This document shows positions 16,599 through 25,383 of a DNA stretch of 64,000 bases, piece after piece. A program made the translations under genes and the position numbers. Location of the stretch: NCBI GenBank assembly GCA_016222805.1, contig JACRQG010000032.1, positions 248,001-312,000 on the forward strand. The letters are read 5' to 3'. The notes under the pieces were generated by a model. It had not been told where the DNA came from, did no database searches, and saw nothing but the letters and a program-made list of their open reading frames with translations. Positions within the stretch are counted from its first letter, which is position 1; each line of letters opens with the position of its first letter. Source of the stretch: Verrucomicrobiota bacterium. GTDB taxonomy: Bacteria > Verrucomicrobiota > Verrucomicrobiia > Opitutales > Opitutaceae.

Positions 16599-17857
16599 GA
16601 GAGGATTTTCCAGCGCCGGGCTTTCATCTCGAAGGCGGGCAACGTGCCGTCGGGCACCTTCTGGACGTCGAAACGCAACTGGAAGATGGCGTGCAGATGC
16701 TTGGCGAGCGCGGACGCGGGATCCTGGGCAGGATCCTCGGCCTCGAAGAAGAGCGCCACCTGCGCCAGCGTCCCGCGGTTGTCGATTTCCACGCGATATT
16801 CACGAATGCCCGGAATGGCGCGCACCGCCGCATCGACCGCACTCGGGTAGAGGTTGACGCCGCGCACGATCACCATGTCGTCCACGCGACCGAGGATGCC
16901 GCCGGCGAGCGCGAACGCCTCCGGCGGCTCGTGCGGCAGCGCGACCGGCTGGACCAGGTCCCCGGTGCGATAGCGCAGGAGCGGGCAGGCGGCGCGGCCC
17001 AGGGTGGTGAGGACGAGTTCGCCGCGGCCGGAGCCGGGGGGCACCGGGGTGTTGGTCCCTGGCTGGACGACCTCGCAGAGGTACGACTCATGCAGGAGGC
17101 AGAGATGGGAGGGGTGTTCCGCGACGCTGTAGGACACGGGCCCGACTTCGGTCATGCCGTGGTGGTCGATCACGCGGGCGCCGGGCCAGGCCTTCTCGAT
17201 CCGGGAGCGGATGATGGGCAGGCTGCCGCCCGGCTCGCCGGCGACGAGGATGCGCTGCACGCCGGATCCGAAGAGGCTGAGGGATTCCTGGCGGGCGACT
17301 TCGGCGAGGCGAAGGGCGTAGGTCGGCGTGCAACAAAGGAAGCGCGGGCGCTGGGCGAGCAGGAAGCGGAGGCGTTCCGCGCTGCTCATCCCGCCGGAAG
17401 GGATGGCGCGCAGCCCGCACTGGATCGCGGAATCAAACGCGGCCCAGAAGCCGAGGAACGGCCCGAAGGAAAAGGCAAAGAAGGCAGTGTCGCCTGGGAC
17501 GGCGTCGGCCTTTTGCCAGACGACCTTCCAGTTGTCCACGACCCACTGCCAGCTGGCGGGATCGTCGAGCCAGACGATTGGGCGGCCGCCCGTGCCGCTG
17601 GTCTGGTGAAAGCGGGTGTAGGTGGCCCGCGGGTACGTCAGGGTCGAACCGTAGGGCGGATGGGCAATCTGGTCCCTGGCCAGCTCCTCCTTGGTCGTAA
17701 ACGGCATGCGCGTGCGAAACGCCTCCAGGGAGGAGAATCCCCCCAGCCCCTCGGCCGCGGCCAGCTTGGGCCGGTAGAACCGGTTCAGCGGCGCGATTTC
17801 GGCGACGAGGCGGTTGAGCGCGGCCAGTTGCCGGGTCTCGAGCGCAGTCATGGCCAT
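16595..17857 (-). CDS. PaaK-type adenylate-forming ligase (phenylacetate-CoA ligase family)
   Basis: 420 residues from ATG 17857 (a second ATG at 17851 is possible). Motifs of the ANL/PaaK family: HQTSGTGGRP (phosphate loop), GMTEVGP, LLRYRTGDLV and GRVDDMVIVRGVNLYP. PaaK relatives activate aryl or fatty acids as acyl-AMP, then CoA thioesters. With a chorismate-lyase-like gene and a hotdog thioesterase in the same strand run, an aromatic acid such as a hydroxybenzoate is a reasonable substrate; this is inference. It is coupled to the ABC ATPase by a 4-bp overlap, which links activation and export. Confidence 0.85.
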   Translation of the reverse strand: MAMTALETRQLAALNRLVAEIAPLNRFYRPKLAAAEGLGGFSSLEAFRTRMPFTTKEELARDQIAHPPYGSTLTYPRATYTRFHQTSGTGGRPIVWLDDPASWQWVVDNWKVVWQKADAVPGDTAFFAFSFGPFLGFWAAFDSAIQCGLRAIPSGGMSSAERLRFLLAQRPRFLCCTPTYALRLAEVARQESLSLFGSGVQRILVAGEPGGSLPIIRSRIEKAWPGARVIDHHGMTEVGPVSYSVAEHPSHLCLLHESYLCEVVQPGTNTPVPPGSGRGELVLTTLGRAACPLLRYRTGDLVQPVALPHEPPEAFALAGGILGRVDDMVIVRGVNLYPSAVDAAVRAIPGIREYRVEIDNRGTLAQVALFFEAEDPAQDPASALAKHLHAIFQLRFDVQKVPDGTLPAFEMKARRWKILS

Positions 17858-17907
17858 AAGTGTCGAGGGCCCGGGTTTGGGGCGCAAGCGCGCGGGGTCG
17901 GATCTCC

Positions 17908-17992
17908 CGGTTGGCGGTTGTAGCCGGCCGCGAGGAGGCCGGCCCCGGGGTCGCCGCCCCCGGCTACATTGGAATCAAACACCGCCAACCGG
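17908..17992. repeat. Composite inverted repeat with REP core
   Basis: Outer arms CCGGTTGGCGGT (17908-17919) and ACCGCCAACCGG (17981-17992) are perfectly complementary and enclose a REP-type core running from 'gtagccggcc' to 'cggctac'. The whole could fold as one long cruciform or mRNA hairpin. It lies in the 248-bp gap upstream of the PaaK-type gene, so it may insulate that gene from the permease gene before it. Confidence 0.75.
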
Positions 17993-18105
17993 AAAATGTG
18001 CCCGGCGCCCTCCTCTAAGGTGGTCCGTGTGGCAGGGGGCGGGGGCACGGTTAAACGCCGGTTCAACCTGAAACCCAGCGGATACCAGGCAGGCCTGCGG
18101 AATCA

Positions 18106-18645
18106 TCATTGCGCGCCGGAGGCCGGCGGGGCCGGGCTCGCGGGGGCAATGGCACGTGCGGTGGCCTTCGCGGGTGCGGGGGCCGGCCGATAGAGGCTGA
18201 CGATGCAGCCTCCCGCGGCCGCCATCACCATGCCCATGTAGAACTGCCACGGCACGCCGGCGAGGCCATCCTTGGGCGGGTGCATCCAGGTGGCGACGAC
18301 GGCGTTCACCACGGGAGCACCGGCAAACACGATCGACATGACCACCTGCGGCGTGCCCTTGGCGCCAAAGGCGAGCAGGATGCCAAACGCCCCGATCGCG
18401 CCGAGGGCGCCGGCGAACAGCGACAGCCAAATGCCCCTGCTGGGAAAGCTGAAGCTCGAGCCCTGCAGCTTGAGCAGGGCGAGAGGCGCGATCACCGCGA
18501 AGATGAAGTAGGCGACGCCGACGAAGAGGAACGCCTTGTAGCGCCCAAAGACCGGATCCTTCATCGCGATCTGGCCGCTGTGCAGGAAGACCCCGTAGAG
18601 GCCCCAGGTGGCGACGGTGAGGAGGACGTAGAACAGCCATTGCAT
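18106..18645 (-). CDS. EamA/DMT-type small membrane permease
   Basis: 179 residues from ATG 18645. About five hydrophobic helices are visible (WLFYVLLTVATWGLYGVF, FLFVGVAYFIFAVIAPLALL, WLSLFAGALGAIGAFGILLAF, VVMSIVFAGAPVVNAVVATW, FYMGMVMAAAGGCIVSLY), half the number in a full ten-helix EamA transporter, so it may dimerise. The C-terminal ~25 residues are Ala/Pro-rich. Inner-membrane transport of a small metabolite is likely; the substrate is unknown. Confidence 0.75.
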   Translation of the reverse strand: MQWLFYVLLTVATWGLYGVFLHSGQIAMKDPVFGRYKAFLFVGVAYFIFAVIAPLALLKLQGSSFSFPSRGIWLSLFAGALGAIGAFGILLAFGAKGTPQVVMSIVFAGAPVVNAVVATWMHPPKDGLAGVPWQFYMGMVMAAAGGCIVSLYRPAPAPAKATARAIAPASPAPPASGAQ

Positions 18646-18758
18646 GGTGGGTGGTGGGTTAGGGTAGAACGAGAGAGAGGGACAGTAGATGGAGGCGGGA
18701 CGACCTCGTCCCGCCTCCGGCCGGGGAAAGCCGGCTGGCCAGGAAGCACAACGCGATC

Positions 18759-19205
18759 TCAGCCGGCCATCATATTCTCCAAGGCGTGGCGGAGGGCGGC
18801 GGGAATCGGCGCCTTGCGGAGTTGGTGAGCCTTGGTGTCGAGAGCGACATGGATGATCGAGCAACTTCCCTTGGCGACCAGGGACCGGCCTTCGCCGGGA
18901 CCAAAGACCCAGAATCCGTAGGTGAGGCTGCTGTTGCGCAGTTCGGAGACGCGAAGGCCAATCTCCAGGGTTTCCTCGAAGCGGGCAGGCTTGAGGTACT
19001 GGCAGGTTACCTCGAGGCGCGGCCAGCCCTGGTGTTCATGGCCGTCGGCGGTGTGGACCCGGAAGCCGAGGGAGCGGAAGAAGGCGTGCTCGGCGGATTC
19101 CACGAAGCGGAAGAAGTTCGCGAAATGCATGATGCCGGCGAGGTCGGTGTCGGCAAATTCGACCAGGCGGTGGTGGGTGAAATGAAACCGGGAGGGAACG
19201 TCCAT
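18759..19205 (-). CDS. Hotdog-fold acyl-CoA thioesterase (4HBT/YbgC type)
   Basis: 148 residues from ATG 19205; the open frame continues upstream but the family N-terminus (FHFTHHRLVEFADTD) starts here. The 4-hydroxybenzoyl-CoA thioesterase motif is clear: FADTDLAGIMHFANFFRFVE, with the catalytic aspartate in ADTD. Soluble enzyme hydrolysing aryl- or acyl-CoA thioesters. Such thioesterases are regular members of aryl-polyene and related aromatic clusters, which fits the PaaK-type ligase and chorismate-lyase-like neighbours. Confidence 0.85.
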   Translation of the reverse strand: MDVPSRFHFTHHRLVEFADTDLAGIMHFANFFRFVESAEHAFFRSLGFRVHTADGHEHQGWPRLEVTCQYLKPARFEETLEIGLRVSELRNSSLTYGFWVFGPGEGRSLVAKGSCSIIHVALDTKAHQLRKAPIPAALRHALENMMAG

Positions 19206-19311
19206 GCGGGAGCGGGTCGGTGGCGGGGCTGACGTTGCGGGAAGATCCGTCAGGGAGCAAGGGGAGGACCGACGTTCCCGGTCGTGGGGCAAACCCTCTT
19301 CCGCGCCGGGT

Positions 19312-20643
19312 TCAGGGGGCCGGGTCAGGTGATCCCGGCCGGCTGGTTGGACGACGCGGCACCCGATCGCTTACCACCCGGCGGAAACTCGCGGCCATCG
19401 CCGCGGCGCTGAAGTGGCGTTGCACGCCGGCCCGGGCGGAATCGCCCAGCGCCTGCCTACGGGCGGGATCCGCCAGCAGGTCGCGCCAGGCGCGCGCCAG
19501 CGCGGACGGATCCCGGGGCGGCACCGTCACTCCGCTGCCAGCGGCGGCGAGCAATTCAGGAAAGGCCGCCGACGCCGGCTGCACCACGGGCAGCGCGCAG
19601 GCCATCGCTTCGATGACGTAGAGGCCAAAGGCCTCCTCGTAGATGGCAGGGACGGAAAACACCGTCAGGCCCCGCAGAAACGCGACCTTCTGCTCCCGGG
19701 TGAGATTGGGTGACCACTCGACGCGGTCACCGAGGCCCGCGGCGGAAATCTTCTTTTGCAGCGAGGTGATCAGGGGCTGGTCCCCGGCCGTGGCGGCGCC
19801 GGCGATGCGCAGGCGGGTGGTGGTATCGCCGAGGTCGCGCGCCAGCACGAGGAAGGCGTCGACCAGGACCTCCAGTCCCTTGTCGCGATTCATCCGGGCG
19901 AGGTAGCCGATCGCCGGTGGCGTCGTCGGCGCGGCGGGCGCGTAACCCTCGAGGTGGATGCCGTTGGGAACAATCTCCACCGGAGTGCCGATGGCCCCCA
20001 GGCGCCGCGCCATGAAGTCCGCGTAGAAGCGACTGGGGGAAAGCACGAGGTCGGAGTCGCGGAGGCGGGCCGCCAGGGCCGTCCAGCAACGGCTGCGGAA
20101 GGGCTCGGGCAGGCCGTCGAGGAAACTGTCCTCGCCCTGGAAGAACGTCACGACCGGCACGCCGAGGCGGCGTTTCAAGCCCGGTCCGAACCCCGCGAGC
20201 AGTGCGGTCGAGAGGCAGACGAGATCGGGCTTCTCGATCTGTTCGAGCCAGGACAGGAGCTTTTCCAGTTCCTTCCCGAGCGGACTCGACTCCACCTCGA
20301 GCATCTGCAGCGACATCTCGCCCTGCTCGCGAGCGGTGGTCATGTGGCTGTGGCGGGCGGCCCAGCGCAGGAGGGCGGCCGAGTTGAGGAGGCGATCCAC
20401 GAAGGCCGGCGTGCGGCGGAACAGCGGGATCTTCTGTTGCAGGTAGACGTTGATGCCGCCGAAGAACACCGGAACCTCGCGGCCCCCGCCGGCCTCCGCC
20501 TCGTCGAGGACGTGCGGCAGGTACATCGGCGCGATCGTCACCTCGTCCCCCGCCTGGTGGAGCTCACGTGCGAGTGCGTTGTCGCGCATGCAGGCGCCGC
20601 AGTAGTAGCTTCCCGTCCCCGGGGTGAGGAATACGATCTTCAC
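19312..20643 (-). CDS. Glycosyltransferase family 4 (GT-B)
   Basis: 443 residues from a GTG at 20643, preferred because AGGAAG lies 7 nt upstream; a TTG two codons earlier is the alternative. Two Rossmann domains: N-terminal start VKIVFLTPGTGSYYCGACMRDN, C-terminal domain from IGYLARMNRDKGLEVLVDAF. The EEAFGLYVIEAMACALPVV segment is the GT4 E-x7-E nucleotide-sugar site. It probably transfers a sugar from a nucleotide donor onto a small molecule or lipid in the cytoplasm. Its place among aromatic-acid genes suggests glycosylation of that product. Confidence 0.85.
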   Translation of the reverse strand: MKIVFLTPGTGSYYCGACMRDNALARELHQAGDEVTIAPMYLPHVLDEAEAGGGREVPVFFGGINVYLQQKIPLFRRTPAFVDRLLNSAALLRWAARHSHMTTAREQGEMSLQMLEVESSPLGKELEKLLSWLEQIEKPDLVCLSTALLAGFGPGLKRRLGVPVVTFFQGEDSFLDGLPEPFRSRCWTALAARLRDSDLVLSPSRFYADFMARRLGAIGTPVEIVPNGIHLEGYAPAAPTTPPAIGYLARMNRDKGLEVLVDAFLVLARDLGDTTTRLRIAGAATAGDQPLITSLQKKISAAGLGDRVEWSPNLTREQKVAFLRGLTVFSVPAIYEEAFGLYVIEAMACALPVVQPASAAFPELLAAAGSGVTVPPRDPSALARAWRDLLADPARRQALGDSARAGVQRHFSAAAMAASFRRVVSDRVPRRPTSRPGSPDPAP

Positions 20644-20694
20644 GGACAATCTTCCTGGGTGGTCGCGCTGGGCGGCGCAAGAAGGAGGTGCAGA

Positions 20695-21969
20695 TCAGCT
20701 CCGGCCGGCGACGGGCGCGCGGCCGTGCGCCAGCGGGGCGGGCAGGGTCGCGAACTGCCGCATCGCCTCGAAGAGCGGCGCGTAGTCCCGCCCGTCGATG
20801 TTGCCGATCAGGCAGTCGGTGAGCGGTCCGCGCTGGTCTTTGTGCGCCCGGATCAGATCCGCGAAGCTGAACTTCGGATCGTAGAAGGCGTAGACGATCT
20901 TGCGCATGGTCTCCACCGCCTGGCAGACGCGCTCACCGTAGGCCCCGAAGGCATCGGCGGTGATGGGTCCGGGCCGATCCAGGGCGGCGTCCACCGCATC
21001 GGCGGCCAGTTCCCCGCTCTTCAGGGCGAGGAACACGCCCGAGGAGAACACCGGATCGAGGAAGGCAAAGGCGTCGCCGACCAGCACGAGTCCGTCGGCC
21101 GCGCAATACTCGCCCCGGTACGAGTACTCTCCGGTCACCCAGTACTCGCCGAACTGCTGGCCGCAGGAAAGGTGGTCCTCGATCCAGCGGTTGTTCTTGA
21201 TCTCGCGTTCGAAGATCGTGCGGGGGTCCTGGGTGTCGCGGAAGAGGTAGTTGCGCTCCGCCACGATGCCGGAGCTTACGATGTCGTTGCGCAGCGGGAT
21301 GTGCCAGAACCAGCCCTTGCCCTCGAGGTAGGCGACGGTGGTTGAACCCTCGTCCAGGCCGGGGTCCCGCTTGGCGCCGCGGTAGTAGGTCCAGATCGCG
21401 ACCTTGTTGAGCTGGGGATCGCGCTTTCGGGTGCCGGTCTTGCGGAGATGAAGCGCATCGCGGCCGGTCGCGTCGATGACCACGCGCGCCGCATGCTCCC
21501 GGACGGTGCCGTCGCGGCCCCGCGCCTGCACGCCGGTGATGGCGCCGGAGGCGTCGGCCAGGAGTCGGGTCACCTCGGTCTCCTCGCGGACCTCGGTTCC
21601 CTTGGCGCGGGCGTTGTCGAGGAGCATCTGGTCGAAGTCCGCGCGCGGCACCTGCCAGGTCTTGGCCGCCGGGTGATCGAAGTGCTGGAAGAAATAGAAG
21701 GGCGTCGAGACCCGGCCGTCGCGACCGACAAACTGCACGCTGTACTTCTCGACGAACGCCATCGCCGCGATCTTCTCGAGGACCCCGAGCCGCTCGAACG
21801 TGAAGTAGCAGTACGGCATCAGGGACTCGCCGATGTGGTAGCGGGGAAATTTCTCCTTCTCGAGGACGAGCACGCGCCGGCCTTTTTCCGCCAGGAGAGC
21901 GCCGGCGGTGGTTCCGGCCGGACCAGCACCGATGACGATCGCGTCGTAGGGATCAGTGGGGGTGGGCAT
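20695..21969 (-). CDS. FAD-dependent oxidoreductase with flavin-halogenase motifs
   Basis: 424 residues. FAD-binding GAGPAG at the N-terminus, PRYHIGESLMP at 42-52, W220-x-W222-x-I-P (GWFWHIP) and GDAFAFLDPVFSSGVFLA at 298-315. The W-x-W-x-I-P motif and a lysine in FVEKYSVQF (K75) are features of FADH2-dependent halogenases of the phenolic type; geranylgeranyl-reductase-like enzymes share the rest. So either halogenation or redox modification of an aromatic or isoprenoid substrate is possible. Its start overlaps the preceding chorismate-lyase-like gene by 17 bp, and the region before the ATG has no Shine-Dalgarno, so it probably depends on coupling. Confidence 0.8.
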   Translation of the reverse strand: MPTPTDPYDAIVIGAGPAGTTAGALLAEKGRRVLVLEKEKFPRYHIGESLMPYCYFTFERLGVLEKIAAMAFVEKYSVQFVGRDGRVSTPFYFFQHFDHPAAKTWQVPRADFDQMLLDNARAKGTEVREETEVTRLLADASGAITGVQARGRDGTVREHAARVVIDATGRDALHLRKTGTRKRDPQLNKVAIWTYYRGAKRDPGLDEGSTTVAYLEGKGWFWHIPLRNDIVSSGIVAERNYLFRDTQDPRTIFEREIKNNRWIEDHLSCGQQFGEYWVTGEYSYRGEYCAADGLVLVGDAFAFLDPVFSSGVFLALKSGELAADAVDAALDRPGPITADAFGAYGERVCQAVETMRKIVYAFYDPKFSFADLIRAHKDQRGPLTDCLIGNIDGRDYAPLFEAMRQFATLPAPLAHGRAPVAGRS

Positions 21970-22597
21970 GGGTTGGTGGGTGGGAAAGGAGGCGCGGCAC
22001 CGGGGGGGGGGGGGGGGGGGGGAAAAGGAGGCGCGGCACCGGCGCGGGAGGCAGGATCTCCATCGCCCACGCGATGGCCTCGCCGGAGGGTTTCGCGAGC
22101 TGGTTGAAACGTCCGTAGCAGCTCACGCCCGCGGCGGTGCGAAACGGCAACCGCGTGAGCAGGGCGGCGTCCACCGCAAAGAAGCACGTGGGCGCGCTGG
22201 TGAAGCGGATCTGAAACTGGTGCAACAGGCCCCCGAGGGGCCCGTGGCCGCCGAGGATGGCCTCCCGTTGCGAAGCGGTGAAATGCTCCCAGACCACGGC
22301 AATCACGCCGTACTCCACGACCTGATCCCGATCCTCGGTGCGGAGAAACACCTCGCGGAGGTAGATCTCGTCCTGCCGCACCTGCTGGAGGATTTCGACC
22401 CGCAGCGGGCTGCCGTGGAACTGGGCCAGGGTGGAAGTCATGTCCCGATCGTGGGCGAGCAGCCGGGCGGCAGGCGGTGGCAGTTCGTCGGGGGGAAGCC
22501 GGTGCAGCGCGTGCGCGGGCAGCCGGCACGATTCGCGCAGGAAGTCCCAGAGGGCGACGGGCACGCCGAGGACGGAGGCGGAATCGGCGGCAGGCAT
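21953..22597 (-). CDS. Chorismate-pyruvate-lyase-like protein (UbiC/DUF98 fold) with repeat-generated Pro-rich tail
   Basis: 214 residues from ATG 22597. The order of conserved elements matches UbiC by eye: DMTSTL, IYLREVFL (UbiC LREILL arginine), GPLGGLL, and a C-terminal RFNQLAKPSGEAIAWAMEILP (UbiC SGKPLLLTELFLP glutamate). UbiC makes 4-hydroxybenzoate and pyruvate from chorismate. The last ~25 residues (proline runs) are encoded by a duplicated 22-bp unit around a 21-G tract, so the true C-terminus may vary. It overlaps the FAD oxidoreductase start by 17 bp and lies 14 bp after the HemN-like gene. It could instead be a non-catalytic relative. Confidence 0.6.
   Translation of the reverse strand: MPAADSASVLGVPVALWDFLRESCRLPAHALHRLPPDELPPPAARLLAHDRDMTSTLAQFHGSPLRVEILQQVRQDEIYLREVFLRTEDRDQVVEYGVIAVVWEHFTASQREAILGGHGPLGGLLHQFQIRFTSAPTCFFAVDAALLTRLPFRTAAGVSCYGRFNQLAKPSGEAIAWAMEILPPAPVPRLLFPPPPPPPVPRLLSHPPTHAHPH
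21982..22042. repeat. 21-nt poly-G tract flanked by a direct repeat
   Basis: An uninterrupted run of 21 G spans 22002-22022. It is flanked by two near-identical 22-bp copies (gggaaaggaggcgcggcacc + gg at 21982-22003 and ggaaaaggaggcgcggcacc + gg at 22021-22042), 39 bp apart. It encodes the Pro-rich tail of the chorismate-lyase-like protein on the minus strand and lies 33 bp upstream of the start of the FAD oxidoreductase. Slippage here would change the reading frame of the tail and the overlap with the next gene. A sequencing or assembly error is also possible. Confidence 0.9.
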
Positions 22598-22611
22598 GGC
22601 AGCGCGGCGGA

Positions 22612-23943
22612 TCAGACGATCTTCGTGGTCTGATGCTGCGGCAGGAAGAACTCGTGCAGCAGGGTGTCGACGCAGAGCAGTCCGTCGCGCGCGAGTCGCA
22701 CCTCCCCGGCAGAAAGGGTGGCCAGCCCCTCGGCGACCAAGTGCTCCAGCTGGCGCGCGAAGCGCTCCCGGAGGTTGGTGCCGAACTTTTCCTGGAAATA
22801 GCCGAAGGCGACGCGCCCCAGCTTCATTTGCAGGATGAACTCGCGGATCATCCGCTCCTCGGGCGAGGTGCGGAAGGCTCGCTTCAGCGGCAGTTCGCCG
22901 GCCTGGATGGCGGCGAGGTAGGGTTCCATTTCCGTCAGGTTCTGGAAATGGACGCCGGCGGCGTGGGAGAACGAGGCGACCCCGAGGCCGATGAGATCGG
23001 CGCCGCTCCACAACGCGTCGCGATAGATGAACTTCGTGCGCTGGGGATTGAGGACGGCGGTGTAGCCGCTGGCGACGGTGTAGCCGGCGCTCTCCAGCGC
23101 GGCGAAAGCCTCCTTCACCCAGCGGCGCTTGGTCTGCCAGTCGGCCACCGGGGCGACCAGTCTGCCGCTGGCCTTCATCTCCTTGTAGATGGTGGTGTTG
23201 TACGGGACCTCCATCTGGTAGATCGTCACGCTGTCGGGCTGGAGCGCGATCGTGCGCTCGATGTTGCGCTGCCAGTTGGCCTCGGTCTCCTCGACCATGC
23301 CGGCGATGAGGTCGATGTTGATCTGGGGAAACCCCTCGGCGCGCGCTCTCTCGTAGGCGCCATAGACCTCGCCCGAGCGATGGGCGCGGCCGTTGATCTC
23401 CAGGATGTGGTCGTCGAAGTTCTCGATCCCGAGGCTCAGCCGCGTGACCCCGAGACCGCGAATGGCGGCCAGCTTGCCGGGATTAAGCGTCCCGGGTTCG
23501 CATTCAAAGGCGATTTCCTCGGCGGCGTCCCACGGCAGGATCGCCTGCAATTCGCGGGTGAGGTCCTCGAGCTGCTTGGCCGAAAGATACGAGGGAGTGC
23601 CACCGCCGAAATAGACGAAGTGCGGCCGGCGTCCGCGGATCAGCGGCCGAGCCGCCATGGCCCGCAATTCGGCGACGGTGGCGTCGAGGTAGGTCTGGAT
23701 CTCGCGGGCGTTCTTGTCGGTGTAGACGCGAAAATAACAAAAATGACAGCGTTTCCGGCAGAACGGGATGTGGTGATAGAGGCCGAGTTTGGTCTCGGGG
23801 GCCGGGGTGGAACCGAGGGCGGCATCGACTTCTCCCCGCTGGTTTTCCGACCAGAAGGAGAACGGCGGGTAGTTGGAGATGAAGTAGTTTCCCGCGACCG
23901 TGGAATTCCGGGCAGGTGACGAAGTCGGGGACGCGGAGGACAT
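22612..23943 (-). CDS. HemN-like radical SAM enzyme
   Basis: 443 residues from ATG 23943. Cluster motif C62-x3-C66-x2-C69 (FCRKRCHFC), then VYFGGGTPSYL, FECEPGTLNP, LSLGIENFDD and INIDLIAGM, all in the order of coproporphyrinogen dehydrogenase-like enzymes, with a HemN-type C-terminal domain ending ...LCVDTLLHEFFLP. The substitution of the usual CxxCDF context by CHFCYF argues against a true HemN. Related enzymes act as methyltransferases or oxidases in natural-product pathways. It is tightly linked to the chorismate-lyase-like and FAD genes (14-bp and overlapping junctions), so it probably modifies the same product. Confidence 0.8.
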   Translation of the reverse strand: MSSASPTSSPARNSTVAGNYFISNYPPFSFWSENQRGEVDAALGSTPAPETKLGLYHHIPFCRKRCHFCYFRVYTDKNAREIQTYLDATVAELRAMAARPLIRGRRPHFVYFGGGTPSYLSAKQLEDLTRELQAILPWDAAEEIAFECEPGTLNPGKLAAIRGLGVTRLSLGIENFDDHILEINGRAHRSGEVYGAYERARAEGFPQINIDLIAGMVEETEANWQRNIERTIALQPDSVTIYQMEVPYNTTIYKEMKASGRLVAPVADWQTKRRWVKEAFAALESAGYTVASGYTAVLNPQRTKFIYRDALWSGADLIGLGVASFSHAAGVHFQNLTEMEPYLAAIQAGELPLKRAFRTSPEERMIREFILQMKLGRVAFGYFQEKFGTNLRERFARQLEHLVAEGLATLSAGEVRLARDGLLCVDTLLHEFFLPQHQTTKIV

Positions 23944-24135
23944 GAGGGGGCAGGAGAAAGACGTCGAGAGAGTGGAGGGGGATGCGGCCAGATCGCAACG
24001 AAGGTCGATGGAAGTGGGGACGTGGCGGATGAAGACCTGGTGGTGGCGCAGGGACTCGCCGTCCAAGCAGGTACGGGATTCGCGAAAGGGCGGGGCGCGG
24101 ACTGGCGGCTCCGTTCCGCGCCAGAAGTACGGTAC

Positions 24136-25383
24136 TTACTTTCCCGGAGTTCCGCGGATCGCGAAGACGGTGCCTTTTTCGCCGCCGACCAGGATCAGGT
24201 TTTCGCCAAAGGCCGGGCTGGCCACGATCGCTTCGCCGAGTTCGAGGCGCCAGATCTCCGCGCCGGTATCCAGGCTGGCCGCGTAGAGTCGGCCGTCGGC
24301 GGAACCGAAGACCACACCATCGGTGAAGGCGATGGGCGAACCCTCGACCCGCCCGCTCGTCTTGAACTTCCAGGCGCCTGCGCCCGTGGTGCGCTGGATG
24401 GCGTGGAGGTGTTTGTCGCGCGAGCCGATGAGGACGAGGGACTCGGTGACCGCCGGCGAGCTGAAGAAGGGCATCTGCCGATCCTGGTAGGTCCAGGCGA
24501 CCTTGCCGGCGGGCACGTCGAAGGCGACCGCCTGGTTCGCGTAATTGCCGCAGAAGGCCATCGTCCCGTAGGTGCCGATCGACGAAGGGATGTACGCCTC
24601 CGCCTCGATGGAATGCACCGGCGTGCCGTCGCGCAGGTTGACCACGTGGAGCTTGGCGTCGCAGCCGCCGAAGACCACGAAGCGCCGGTCGACGATGGCG
24701 GGGGCGCCGTTGATGTAGTCGTTGGTCTTGTAGGTCCAGACGACCTTGCCGTCGGCGGCGCTCAGGACGCGCGTGGTGCCGTCGTAGCCGTTGATCAGCA
24801 CCCATTCGCCTTCGCCCGTCGGGCTGGCGATCACGTTGGCGCCGGAGCTGATCTTTTCGTCCGTGGAGAACTTCCACGCCTCTTTGCCTGTGGTGGCGTC
24901 GAGGGCATACAGGTTGCCGTCGTTGGAAGTGAGATAGACGCGGTCGCCGCTGACGGCCGGCGCGGCGCCAATCGTATCCTTGGCGTCGAAGTGCCACAGT
25001 TCGCGCCCGGATTCGGCGGCGAGGCAGTGGAGGCGTCCCTTGTCGGTGCCGACGTAAATCCGGCCGCGGGCGATGGCGGCCTCGGCATTGACGGGACCAT
25101 GGGCCGTGAAGGTCCACGCCGTCTGGGGTGCGCGGGGGAGGGGCGCCGGCACACTCCCGGTGAGGGCGGGGCCGCCGCGGGTCATCGGCCAGGCAGTGAC
25201 CGGGGGCGGGGCGGACTTCGGGGCGGGGGCGGCGGCGCGCTCGCCGCAGCCGGTGAGCGCGAGGGCCGCGGCGAACAGGAGTGCAGCCAATCCGGGTGCT
25301 GAAGACCCCGTCCCGGGCTCCTGCCCTCGCTGGTGTAGGCGGGGCGACCCCGCCCCGCAGGTTGGGCTATTCGCCTCGCGCAT
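24136..25383 (-). CDS. PQQ-like beta-propeller lipoprotein
   Basis: About 415 residues from ATG 25383. A lipoprotein signal is visible: hydrophobic GLAALLFAAALALTGC with the lipobox LTGC (C46), then a Pro/Ala linker and propeller blades (ESGRELWHFD, TTGKEAWKFS, ADGKVVWTYK, PAGKVAWTYQ, TTGAGAWKFK, DTGAEIWRLE). It is probably anchored in the outer or inner membrane facing the periplasm, like BamB. The ~30 residues before the hydrophobic core are encoded by a REP-like palindrome (25335-25358), so the annotated start is uncertain; a TTG just before the core (GGA TTG GCT GCA) is an alternative. Confidence 0.75.
   Translation of the reverse strand: MREANSPTCGAGSPRLHQRGQEPGTGSSAPGLAALLFAAALALTGCGERAAAPAPKSAPPPVTAWPMTRGGPALTGSVPAPLPRAPQTAWTFTAHGPVNAEAAIARGRIYVGTDKGRLHCLAAESGRELWHFDAKDTIGAAPAVSGDRVYLTSNDGNLYALDATTGKEAWKFSTDEKISSGANVIASPTGEGEWVLINGYDGTTRVLSAADGKVVWTYKTNDYINGAPAIVDRRFVVFGGCDAKLHVVNLRDGTPVHSIEAEAYIPSSIGTYGTMAFCGNYANQAVAFDVPAGKVAWTYQDRQMPFFSSPAVTESLVLIGSRDKHLHAIQRTTGAGAWKFKTSGRVEGSPIAFTDGVVFGSADGRLYAASLDTGAEIWRLELGEAIVASPAFGENLILVGGEKGTVFAIRGTPGK

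Noticed and set aside
13488-16850. 1120-codon plus-strand open frame
   Set aside because: It lies opposite the ABC permease, ATPase and PaaK-type genes, whose motifs are complete; it is a shadow frame.
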